This document shows, piece after piece, positions 19,233 through 28,015 of a stretch of 64,000 bases of DNA. Origin of the DNA: Paracoccus sediminilitoris (lineage in GTDB: Bacteria; Pseudomonadota; Alphaproteobacteria; Rhodobacterales; Rhodobacteraceae); contig NZ_QJPK01000001.1 of NCBI RefSeq assembly GCF_003259195.1, positions 248,001 to 312,000 on the forward strand, in the 5' to 3' direction. The notes beneath the pieces were generated by a model. It was given only the letters and a program-made list of their open reading frames with translations, was not told the DNA's origin and did no database searches. Within the stretch, counting starts at the first letter, position 1, and the number at the start of each line of letters is the position of its first letter. The position numbers and the translations under genes are program-made.

Positions 19233-22088
19233 TTAAGTAACCTTGATCCCTAGGCTGTGCCTCAAGTGTTCGGGCACGGCTTCGTTCAAACTCCAAGTGA
19301 TCGTGATCGGAGCCTCGCCTTCCCAACCCTCGAACCGGGGTTGGCCACAATAAAGAAAGGGTGCTCCTTTGCCGTTGCGCAGCCGGTTGGCACGCACGAA
19401 CAGATGCACCTTCGCGCCAGCCTCCCGACCAGACAGGATCAGTCCTGCGCGACTGTTTCGCCTGGTTCTGGTCTGGGTCTGCCAAGTCATACGGTCGGGA
19501 GAAAAGAAGCCGTCTTCGTAGTCGCTGCCTACCCGGGTCCCATCCTTGTGCAATGTTGCTAGGAGCACGAGGTGGGACCCGACGCTCACAATACCTGCGT
19601 TCCAATTGCCGGGGTTGAAGACTGCACCAAATAGCGGGGGGATCTCCTCGCGCATGTATTCCCGCCAGAGCGTAGGCCCGGTGGCCTTGAAAGGCTTGGA
19701 GGGGTCATCCATTTCGGATCCCTCTATCGAACTTAGCCTCCAGTCGACCAACTCCATAACCATCTCTCGGCCGGCTTGGTCCGGGTCCGGTCGAGTTAGG
19801 ACCAAACGCTGCCCCTCGCGCCGTAGCAGTGGGTGGAAGGCCCATCGCGCCAGCCCCTCCTCTTCAGCTCCCAACCCCTGACGCAGCGAGCTGAGCGCCT
19901 GCAGGGCCGAGATGGAGAGAGTCCGGTCCCGTTCGAGCACCCGCAGCAGGTCGGCAACGGTCGTGGCCGCCACTACATCGATCGGATCGCCCATGTCACG
20001 CACGAAGTCGAACCAACCCCCATGCCCATTTCGCGACGGATCGAACCCTTCAACCGCGATCTCGGACGCGGTCGGGCGCCGCCCGTGACGCAGGCGGAAA
20101 TCGACATAGCGCGCCTCGATCTCGGCTCCGGCGCGCGAAGGGCGCAGTAAATCCCGAAGGATCTCGATGACGCGCAGGTCATAGGTGATGCTGCATCCTT
20201 CGGGCAACCTGAACTGGTTTGACAGGACCTGCTCCAGCCGCAAGGCCAGCGACCGGTCTCCTGGCGCTGCACCCAAGAGCGCTCGAAGGCGGGTGAGAAA
20301 ACTGCGGTGGTTGCCGATATAGTCGATCACGCGCAATACCTTGCGCTCGACCCGGCGAAGACCACGCCCCAACTGCTGTAGCCAGATGATTGCGCTTTCC
20401 GTCGGGCGCAACATCATGACCGTGCCAATGTTGGGCACGTCCACGCCCTCGTTGAACATGTCGACCGCGAAAAGGATATCAATCTCGCCACGTCCCAACT
20501 GTTCCAGCGAGGTGCTGCGGGGGGCCGATCCGGGGCCGGAATGCACCGCGACCGCGCGCAGGCCCGCGGCGCAGAACCGGGCCGCCATGAACTCGGCATG
20601 GCGGACGGAACAACAGAACCCAATGGCCGGACCCTCGCGGTGAAGGTGGAACTGTTCCAGCGCGTTGGCGGCCCGCGCCTCGGTCGCCAGCGCGGCCTCG
20701 AGCACGGTGGGGTCGAATTGCGAGGATCGCCATGGGATCTGATCATAATCCACGTCATCCGGCACGCCCAGGTAACGAAACGGTGCCAGCAGCCCCGCGT
20801 CGATCCCCTCGAACAGGTCGCAATGATGGACCAGGTTGTCATCGCAGAGCGACAGAAGGTCGGCGCCGTCGCTACGGTCGGGCGTCGCCGTCAGACCCAG
20901 CAGGAAGCCCGGCGTGAAATGCGCCAGCAGACTTTGATAGCTTGCAGCCTGGGCATGGTGGAACTCATCCACCACGATGTAGTCGAAGGCATCGGGTGCG
21001 AACCGGCGCAGATGCTCGATCCGGCCGATGGTCTGGATCGACGCGAACAGGATTTCGGCTGCCTCATCCTTTTGGCTGCCGTCATAGCGCCCAAAGCGCG
21101 CGTCTGGCCTGATCCGGCGAAAGGAAGACATCGCTTGGCTGAGGATCTCTTCACGATGCGCCACGAATAGCACCCGCCCGAAAGTCTGGCTGTCAAAGGC
21201 CGCCAACCATGTCTTGCCCAGACCCGTGGCCAGCACGACCAGCCCGCGCCTGTGCCCCGCCCTGCGAGTGGCGGCAAGCGCGTCCAATGCCGCCTGCTGG
21301 ATACGATGCGGCTTTGGCGCAGGCTCGGGCGGCTCGTCGGCGACAATCGCCTGTGCGATATCGGTCAGCGCGGCCCTGCGCCTGCGCGCGGCATAGGCAT
21401 CGATCCATTCGGGGGTTAGAAACCGCGTCGAGGGGTGCCGCAACAGCGCCTCGAAGGCCTCATGCACGGCATCAGTCGCGGTCTCGCTGTGCAGGTTCCA
21501 TTCGACGTCCGTGGTCAGCGCGGTCCGCGACAGGTTCGAACTACCGACGATTGCCGAACCCGTTCGGTCGGCAGCGCGGAACAGCCAGGCCTTGGGATGA
21601 AAGGACCCTGCCCCCGTCTCGAAGATCCGCAGCTCCGCCCCCTCCAGATCGCCAAGGCGCCTGAGGGCTGCGGGTTCAGTGACGTCCATGTAATCGCCGA
21701 TTACTATCCGTAGCCGTCCACCACGATCCAGCAGATCGCGCAGCCAAGGCTCGAGCAGGCGCACGCCGGATTCCATGGCGAAGGCTATGGCCAAGTCCAC
21801 CTGAACAGCACCATCAATGCTTTGAGCCAGCAGTGAAAGCAGAGGATCATGAGCGCCTGTAACTAATCTCGGTGGCGAGGATGTCCGGCCGAGCGATAGA
21901 TGAAAATGCCCATGCGCGTCGCTTACCTTGAAGCTCGTCCAGCCTTCATCCAGCGCTTCTGAGAGGCGCCCCAGGAGCCCCATCTGTTCAGGGGTGGTAA
22001 GATCACCCCACTGCGCGACATGGCGCTGAGGGGCGATAATATCGCCTGGTTCGACACAGAGCGGACAGGAGACGACAGGCAGGGCCAA
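19233..22088 (-). CDS. HIT-like / PLD nuclease / SF2 helicase / DUF3427 fusion protein (candidate defence gene)
   Basis: The 951-residue multidomain protein reads, in order, as follows. (1) About residues 5-70 look like a HIT domain, with a CPLC pair (8-11), IIAPQRHV and a histidine triad HGHFH (59-63). (2) About 85-240 is a phospholipase D-like domain with FHPK (H164, K166) and GSSNLS. (3) About 255-620 is a superfamily 2 helicase with ATGLGKT (287-293), DEFHH (374-378), GLTATP (398-403) and QQLGRGLRR. (4) The C-terminus resembles DUF3427. PLD-helicase-DUF3427 proteins are often found in defence or restriction loci, but their action is not established. It starts with TTG at 22088, with AAAGGA about 7 bases upstream. 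It is divergent from a nuclease-like gene. Confidence 0.82.
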   Translation of the reverse strand: MALPVVSCPLCVEPGDIIAPQRHVAQWGDLTTPEQMGLLGRLSEALDEGWTSFKVSDAHGHFHLSLGRTSSPPRLVTGAHDPLLSLLAQSIDGAVQVDLAIAFAMESGVRLLEPWLRDLLDRGGRLRIVIGDYMDVTEPAALRRLGDLEGAELRIFETGAGSFHPKAWLFRAADRTGSAIVGSSNLSRTALTTDVEWNLHSETATDAVHEAFEALLRHPSTRFLTPEWIDAYAARRRRAALTDIAQAIVADEPPEPAPKPHRIQQAALDALAATRRAGHRRGLVVLATGLGKTWLAAFDSQTFGRVLFVAHREEILSQAMSSFRRIRPDARFGRYDGSQKDEAAEILFASIQTIGRIEHLRRFAPDAFDYIVVDEFHHAQAASYQSLLAHFTPGFLLGLTATPDRSDGADLLSLCDDNLVHHCDLFEGIDAGLLAPFRYLGVPDDVDYDQIPWRSSQFDPTVLEAALATEARAANALEQFHLHREGPAIGFCCSVRHAEFMAARFCAAGLRAVAVHSGPGSAPRSTSLEQLGRGEIDILFAVDMFNEGVDVPNIGTVMMLRPTESAIIWLQQLGRGLRRVERKVLRVIDYIGNHRSFLTRLRALLGAAPGDRSLALRLEQVLSNQFRLPEGCSITYDLRVIEILRDLLRPSRAGAEIEARYVDFRLRHGRRPTASEIAVEGFDPSRNGHGGWFDFVRDMGDPIDVVAATTVADLLRVLERDRTLSISALQALSSLRQGLGAEEEGLARWAFHPLLRREGQRLVLTRPDPDQAGREMVMELVDWRLSSIEGSEMDDPSKPFKATGPTLWREYMREEIPPLFGAVFNPGNWNAGIVSVGSHLVLLATLHKDGTRVGSDYEDGFFSPDRMTWQTQTRTRRNSRAGLILSGREAGAKVHLFVRANRLRNGKGAPFLYCGQPRFEGWEGEAPITITWSLNEAVPEHLRHSLGIKVT

Positions 22089-22208
22089 AAGACGATCCTT
22101 TAAAATGCCGCCAGGTTATCCATGTGCCAAGTCTTGTCTAGGAGGGATCGTCCGCCGTCCCTGCTTCGGGCCTTGGCGTGACCAGAATGTCTGGCATAGA
22201 GTGCTGCC

Positions 22209-22874
22209 ATGACACTCAGCCAAACCCAAATCATACGCTCGCTCGCAGATGCCCTCCAATGGTTTGAGAAAGAACTGGCCTGGGGTGCCCCAGTCGCCGA
22301 ACTGCGCCACCTGACTGGTCGCATCGGAGAGCTCTACGCTGCCATGATCACCCGTGGACAGATGGCGCTGTCGGTCAACCAAGTCGGCTATGACGTAGTC
22401 TCGGTCGATGGTGAGCGGATTTCGGTCAAGACGTTTACGTCTTCGACCCGTATCAATTTCAACATGGCAACGCTGCACTGCGCTTCTAGGGTTATGATCC
22501 TCCAGATCGTCATCGATGAGGGAGAACCATCAATCAGCGAATGTTTGGATTGCTCAATCGAAATATTGCAACCGATGCTCCGAACAGTGGCGGGAACCAC
22601 CTATCTACCGGTTAACCGGCTACTCTCACCCAACCAAACGGTGCGACCCATAGGCGACCTCAAAGAGGTTGCGCGTGGCGAATGGCAGGCCTTCCAGGTC
22701 TCTCAGCTGGAAAATGGCACGATAGTCGTGCGCGAGAACGGTGAACAGCTGGCAATGGCGAAACCGGCCCTGCGCATTATCGCGCGCGAGAACGGTGTCG
22801 ATCCAATGAACGGGACCGGAACCGCCAAGAATACGCGGCGGCTTGGTGCCGACGTCATTGCAGCTTTGAGCTGA
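22209..22874 (+). CDS. DUF6998-like protein with possible PD-(D/E)XK nuclease core
   Basis: 221 residues. The first ~85 residues contain GRIGELYAA and GYDVVSVDGERISVKTFT, a helix with Glu (E41), a strand with Asp (D62) and a strand ending in VK (K74). That layout resembles restriction-endonuclease-type PD-(D/E)XK folds in which the second acidic residue is altered. I recall this sequence type as a DUF6998 domain, but the number should be checked. It is divergent from the HIT-PLD-helicase gene with a 120-base shared control region, suggesting a functional pair. It is convergent with hsdR. Confidence 0.6.
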   Translation: MTLSQTQIIRSLADALQWFEKELAWGAPVAELRHLTGRIGELYAAMITRGQMALSVNQVGYDVVSVDGERISVKTFTSSTRINFNMATLHCASRVMILQIVIDEGEPSISECLDCSIEILQPMLRTVAGTTYLPVNRLLSPNQTVRPIGDLKEVARGEWQAFQVSQLENGTIVVRENGEQLAMAKPALRIIARENGVDPMNGTGTAKNTRRLGADVIAALS

Positions 22875-22993
22875 AGGTATTATCCGGCACTGCCAATGGC
22901 GTGAAGATTAGGCTGATACCTAGTATAACCCTACCGGGGCAAATCGGACAGCTATACAGACTGCACCATCAAACTGGGGCTAAGCCAAACCTA

Positions 22994-25900
22994 TCAAGCC
23001 ACCGCGCTCGCGGCACTGTTCGAGCGGATGATGATCGTGACGAGTTCCTTTACCTGCGCATCCTTGAAGACACCTGCGATACCCATGTCGTCGAGATCCG
23101 TGAACGGACTTTCGTAGAAGCGTTCGGGATCGACGATCCCGGATTCGCTAAGACTGTCGATTATCAGGTTCAGGAACTCAGTCTGATCAGCGTTCAACGA
23201 ATAGGTTGCAGTGAACTCGCTGAACATTTCCTTGGCTGCGGTGCGGTTCAGCCCGATCATCGCCCGCAGGAAAACGCCAAGGCCATCCGCGCCGACAGCG
23301 TCGGAGAGGGCGGCGGGATCGACGCCCTCGGACAGGAACATCCGTTCCAGTTCGATCAGATCCTGCACCGTAAGTTGCTGACCCCGGTGCAATTTCTGGA
23401 GAGCGATATGATCCTTGTGGCGCTCTACAAAGCTACGCACCTTCATCCGGAACTGCGCCTTGTCGACCCCTGCCCCAACCTGCGGCAAAGCTACAGCCTC
23501 GCCGACGCCGATCTCGTCTTCGAAATCGGTGATGACCACCTTGCGGGTCTTCGGCTCAATGAGCTCTACCAACAAACGCAGTTTTCTACGGATTTCCTCA
23601 AGCAGATCGACGGTAATGTCGGTCCAGAACTCATCTGTCTGGATGTCTAAGATCAACGGAAGATGCTTGGCAACGAGCGGAATGTTCGCCAACACCTCGA
23701 GCGAAGAAGCCAGATCGCGGATACGTGCCTGCGCACGGGCAAATGACGCGTCTTCCCGTAGCAGGGCAAGCTGGGAGCCGAGGACCATCAGGTCGAATTG
23801 CTTGGCCGGAAGGTTGTCATCTTTGAACGCGCTCGGCAGGCCGGCCACATGCGCGGACAGTGCTTCCGTCGCCTTCATATCGAGGTCGTCCCATGCTTCG
23901 CGAGTCTGGAACGCCTCCACATCGCGCCGATGCGGACGAACAATGAAGTTGTCGACGTTCATCCCGGCAACTTCTTGGTGAAGCCGATCACGCAGGCCCA
24001 GATCGCCCTCGTGTTTGGCGTTGTTCAACGCCGTCATGAGCTCGAGCCGTGCGCGGAACAGACGTTCGCCGATGGGTGCTGTGCCCCCGGGCTCGGTTCG
24101 ATCAGGGTTCTCTCCAAAGAATTCAAGGTTCTGGCAGTAATCAAAAATTAGGAACTCATGCTTGTCCTCACCCGGCCCGAACAGGTTGCGCCGCAGCCGA
24201 GTTCCCCGTCCGACCATCTGCCAGAACTTCGTGCGGGAGCGGACGATCTTGAAAAATACAAGGTTCACCACATCCGGCACGTCGATGCCGGTGTCCAGCA
24301 TGTCGACCGACACCGCAATATGCGGCGCCTTCTCCGGTTCCGAGAAGTCGTCGATCAGGCTCTGGGCATAGCTGACGCTGTAGTCGATCAGCGAGGCAAA
24401 GCTACCCTTCAGATGGGGATAGTTGATGTCAAACCGTTCCACGATGAACCGGGCATGGGCGCTGTTCTTGGCAAAGATGATCGTCTTGCCCAGGCGATCA
24501 CCGCCGGCGACCTTGATGCCGTTGGTCATCATATGCTTCAGCACCTTGTCGACGGTATCGATGTTGAACAGCCACTTGTTCAGATCACTGGCCTCGACAT
24601 GATCGGGGGCATCACCTTCGTCTGACCACTCCAGCGCGTCCCAAGCGTCCTTTTCCTCATCAGACAGACGGTCGTAGGTGATGCCCTCTCGCTGGAACCT
24701 GAGCGGAACAGAAATCCCCTTGGGTGGCACGAGGTAGCCGTCGTCGACCGCATCCTCCAAATCGTAGGAGTCAGTCGGCACACCGCGTTCAAGCTGGAAC
24801 AGTGAATAGGTATCCCGGTCGATCTCGTCACGGGGCGTGGCCGTCAGCCCGACAAGAAGTCCATCGAAATATTCGAAGATCGCGCGATACTTTCGATAGA
24901 CAGACCGGTGCGCCTCGTCGATGACGATAAGGTCGAAATGGCCGGGGCCAAAGCGCTTCTCCCCACCCTTCATCTCGTCGATCAGTCCCATCATCGTCGG
25001 ATAGGTCGACAGGCAGACTCGCGCGCTCGAGTGGTTGTTCTGGGTCGGGTCGTGGCTCTGCAGCAGGTTCGCGCTTGGCGCCGAGGGCAGGTGCGCCTTG
25101 AAAGCCCCATGCGCCTGCTTCACCAATGCCACGCGATCCGCTAGGAAAAGCACTCGCTTCACCCAATTCGCACGCAGCAACTGGTCGATCAGCGCGATCA
25201 CCGTCCGCGTCTTGCCCGAACCCGTCGCCATGACCAAAAGCGCGTGACGCTGCTTACTCTCGAAGGCGTCACCTACGCGGCGGATCGCTCGGTGCTGATA
25301 GAAGCGCTCAACGATGGTCTCATCGACCTCGACCGTCTCCAGCATCTTTCGCGTGCTGCGCCGCTGGTGGAGCAGCACCAGTTCGTCCTTCTTCAGGAAG
25401 CCCGCAATCCCTCGCGGCGGATACATCGCGTCGTCCCAGATCCAATGCTCGTAGCCGTTGGAGCAGAAGATCACCGGCCGCCGCCCGAACGTCGCCTCTA
25501 GGCAATCGGCATAGAGCTTCGCCTGTTGCTGCCCAGCCAGCGCGTTGGTCTTGGTCCGCTTCGCCTCTACCAACGCAAGTGGCTTGCCGTCATCGCCCCA
25601 GAGAACGTAATCGACAAAGCCCTCGCCTGCCGTGTTCGGCATACCAGTCACACGGAACTCGCGGTCGCGCGACTGATCCAGCGGCCAGCCCGCCTCGGCC
25701 AGCAGCAAGTCGATGAAGGCGTCGCGGGTCGTCGCCTCGTCATAGTCATGCGTATCGGCCTGCGCCTGGTTCGCCGCCTTCACGGCGGCGATCTCTGCGC
25801 GCAGGGCGGCGATCTCGGCCTCCAGCGTGGCGCGACCGGCCTCCGAGGCCATCCGCGCCTCCTCGGCCTCTCTCTGCGCCTTCAGCGAGGCGGCCTGCTT

Positions 25901-26377
25901 CTCGGCCAGGGCGTTGATCTGCGACACGGTGCTGGCAGTGATCGTCAGCGTCTTTTCCAGCTTCGCCACATCAAAAGAAAGCGCCGGATCGGGTTTGCCC
26001 TTCTTCGCATAGGTGCGTGCGAACCAGTAGCAGACGTGGAACAGCTCGCTGACCACCACCTTGGCATCCGAGACCGAGGGCGCCTTCGTGTCATGCGCCG
26101 CCTGATTGCCACGGTCCTTGATGATCTTTGCCTTCGCGACGATGGCCGGCCCCGTCAGCGCGGCCAGCGATGGCTCATGCACCAGCGCTGCCAGCGTGTC
26201 CTGATAGGGCGGCTTCAGCGCCTTGTCGCTGCGGAACATCCACAGCAGCGCGATCTCCAGCGTCAGGCGGGCGTGAAAGCAGGCGCTGCGGGGATCGGAC
26301 AGCGCGGCCAGTTCCGCCTTCTTTGCCGGATTGAACAGCGCGGGAAATTCATCGGTGAGAAAAGCAAATTGAGACAT
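22994..26377 (-). CDS. hsdR: type I restriction endonuclease subunit R
   Basis: The motor and nuclease subunit of a type I restriction-modification complex. The 1127-residue protein has a DUF4145-like N-terminus (about 1-130), an Ala/Glu-rich coiled coil (about 155-205), a PD-(D/E)XK nuclease core (FVDYVLW with D256, then LVEAKRT with E271/K273), an SF2 helicase (ATGSGKT 384-390; VIDEAHRS; GLTATPRDE; QMVGRGTRLR) and an EcoEI-type C-terminal region. All key catalytic residues are present, so it should be active. It is separated from hsdS by a broken GIY-YIG gene. Confidence 0.96.
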   Translation of the reverse strand: MSQFAFLTDEFPALFNPAKKAELAALSDPRSACFHARLTLEIALLWMFRSDKALKPPYQDTLAALVHEPSLAALTGPAIVAKAKIIKDRGNQAAHDTKAPSVSDAKVVVSELFHVCYWFARTYAKKGKPDPALSFDVAKLEKTLTITASTVSQINALAEKQAASLKAQREAEEARMASEAGRATLEAEIAALRAEIAAVKAANQAQADTHDYDEATTRDAFIDLLLAEAGWPLDQSRDREFRVTGMPNTAGEGFVDYVLWGDDGKPLALVEAKRTKTNALAGQQQAKLYADCLEATFGRRPVIFCSNGYEHWIWDDAMYPPRGIAGFLKKDELVLLHQRRSTRKMLETVEVDETIVERFYQHRAIRRVGDAFESKQRHALLVMATGSGKTRTVIALIDQLLRANWVKRVLFLADRVALVKQAHGAFKAHLPSAPSANLLQSHDPTQNNHSSARVCLSTYPTMMGLIDEMKGGEKRFGPGHFDLIVIDEAHRSVYRKYRAIFEYFDGLLVGLTATPRDEIDRDTYSLFQLERGVPTDSYDLEDAVDDGYLVPPKGISVPLRFQREGITYDRLSDEEKDAWDALEWSDEGDAPDHVEASDLNKWLFNIDTVDKVLKHMMTNGIKVAGGDRLGKTIIFAKNSAHARFIVERFDINYPHLKGSFASLIDYSVSYAQSLIDDFSEPEKAPHIAVSVDMLDTGIDVPDVVNLVFFKIVRSRTKFWQMVGRGTRLRRNLFGPGEDKHEFLIFDYCQNLEFFGENPDRTEPGGTAPIGERLFRARLELMTALNNAKHEGDLGLRDRLHQEVAGMNVDNFIVRPHRRDVEAFQTREAWDDLDMKATEALSAHVAGLPSAFKDDNLPAKQFDLMVLGSQLALLREDASFARAQARIRDLASSLEVLANIPLVAKHLPLILDIQTDEFWTDITVDLLEEIRRKLRLLVELIEPKTRKVVITDFEDEIGVGEAVALPQVGAGVDKAQFRMKVRSFVERHKDHIALQKLHRGQQLTVQDLIELERMFLSEGVDPAALSDAVGADGLGVFLRAMIGLNRTAAKEMFSEFTATYSLNADQTEFLNLIIDSLSESGIVDPERFYESPFTDLDDMGIAGVFKDAQVKELVTIIIRSNSAASAVA

Positions 26378-26451
26378 ATGAACCGGAGGTTGAATAATAC
26401 GGTCACGCTAATGGGCGGCACACGCGCACGGCAAGCGAAATGATGCCCGTC

Positions 26452-26936
26452 TCAATAATCCACCAGTTCCGGAAACGCGCCGCTGAAGCCCGCCTTCACC
26501 TGATCCCACAGCGCAGGGTCCAGCGGCCTGCGGCAATGCACCCGGTTCAGCACCGTGTAACCCGCCGCGCGCAGGCTGTCGGCCAGCTTCTTCTCGACTG
26601 CCACCATTGCGTCGCGCAGGGGGATATGGGCAGCCCTGTCCGCCGCCTCGGGATGGACGGGGCCGTAGAACAGGAAGTCATAGTGATCTACCTGCGGCAG
26701 GGTGATCCCGCGTTTCTCGAGGTTCCGGCGCAGGGCGTTCTGTCTGTCGTTGCGGCCCAGATGCTGGCCGAAACGGCCATAGGGGGCCGAGGCATGCGGG
26801 CTGCTCTCATCCCCCGTCCGCCCGACATGAGACGCATCGTCTCGCCCCGCGCCCAGATGCGCCACACATAGAGCCAGAACCCGCGCTGGAGCATCACGCC
26901 GGGCAGGCTGATCGCGTGCAGCGCGGGATCGGGCAT
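26452..26936 (-). pseudogene. GIY-YIG nuclease family gene broken by a single-base deletion
   Basis: The gene starts MPDPALHAISLPGVMLQRGFW and carries the first half of a GIY-YIG motif (GFWLYVWRI). The expected LYVGRTG is split between two frames. Near 26828 the coding strand reads CTCATGTC; restoring one T (CTCTATGTC) joins the frames and gives L-Y-V-G-R-T-G. The second frame continues with DESSPHASAPYGRFGQHLG and runs to 26452. An intact product would be about 161 residues. It begins 2 bases after the hsdS stop, so it was part of the restriction operon. A sequencing error is the alternative explanation. Confidence 0.78.
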
Positions 26937-26938
26937 GG

Positions 26939-28015
26939 TTAGAGTTCGCCCCGAAAGGCGCGGTGCTGGAGGGAGGTGAAGAGCGACGATGCTAAATCTT
27001 CACCCAAGTGCGCTGCAGATAGTTGAGCGTCGATTTTTCCTATACGCTTCAAAAACGCTTGTTGACGTTCAATTTTTGGAAGAACTATCTGACATTTACG
27101 AGCATCACCGATTGTTATGAATGGCTGCGCAGCTCCTCGTTTTGGCCAGAAGTCTGGTGATCGAGTGAGCCAGTAAAGGAATGGCGTCATCAGGCGATCA
27201 CTTTCACTATAGAGAACTATAGTATTCTTGATGGCGGACCATTTCCCAGAGGCAAGCCATGTTTTGCCGCATCGGGCTCCGATTGCACTCAAAACTACGC
27301 CGTAGCCGTCGAAATCGAACTTATCTCTATAGCCATCCGGCCCAGTCGCACTAAACGTAGTGTATCCTTCTTCGATATATTGCGATTTCGTAACGCTCGT
27401 GTCGCCCCAGTTGACATAAGCAACTTCGGCTAGTGTCGCCGTAGGTGTCCTACCGTCGTCCCCAAACATGTCATGAAAGATAGCCTGCCCGAGGGTGTTC
27501 AGGCGGTCGAGGGCGCGGCGGCGGAGGCGGCGCAGCGCGTCCGCCTGATCCAGTATCGCCGCAATCCGCTTCTGCTCCTCCAGCGGCGGGAGGGGGATTG
27601 TAGTTCCAAGAAACTCGCCTCGGTTGACATGCACCATTGTCGAGCCTCGATGATGGCGCGCCATGTCTAGTAACGCATTCTCCAACATATGTCGGAGATA
27701 GTCTTGGGTGACCTGTTGGACATCTGGAACCACTTTAAAAATATGCTGGTTGAGAAGTGCTATGTCTGGTTCATTCCACTCGAATACCCCGAGGGATGCC
27801 GACCATGAGACGAGCAACGTGCCGGGATGAACTTCGTATTTTGCCGGTAGTGCGGCTGTCGTGCGATTGAATGGCTTCGAAGGGTCATTAAGGTTTTGGA
27901 TACGAATGATCCTGCGGCCCTCGCCGGTCCAATCGGAAGGCTTGAATGCGGCGCCATTAATAAACTCTGCGATGTCGCCAAGAGCGACGTGTTTCACGCG
28001 GGACTGCACATTCAC
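26939..28015 (-). CDS. hsdS: type I restriction-modification specificity subunit S
   Basis: The DNA-recognition subunit of the type I complex. The 358-residue protein has two target-recognition domains (about 1-145 and 195-325), each followed by a conserved helical spacer (LPPLEEQKRIAAILDQADALRRL, and a divergent second copy LPKIERQQAFLKRIGKIDAQ). The GTG start overlaps the hsdM stop (GTGA), so the genes are translationally coupled. The coding sequence is clearly more AT-rich than hsdM and hsdR, consistent with exchange of recognition domains by recombination. The recognition site cannot be read from sequence. Confidence 0.93.
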   Translation of the reverse strand: MNVQSRVKHVALGDIAEFINGAAFKPSDWTGEGRRIIRIQNLNDPSKPFNRTTAALPAKYEVHPGTLLVSWSASLGVFEWNEPDIALLNQHIFKVVPDVQQVTQDYLRHMLENALLDMARHHRGSTMVHVNRGEFLGTTIPLPPLEEQKRIAAILDQADALRRLRRRALDRLNTLGQAIFHDMFGDDGRTPTATLAEVAYVNWGDTSVTKSQYIEEGYTTFSATGPDGYRDKFDFDGYGVVLSAIGARCGKTWLASGKWSAIKNTIVLYSESDRLMTPFLYWLTRSPDFWPKRGAAQPFITIGDARKCQIVLPKIERQQAFLKRIGKIDAQLSAAHLGEDLASSLFTSLQHRAFRGEL

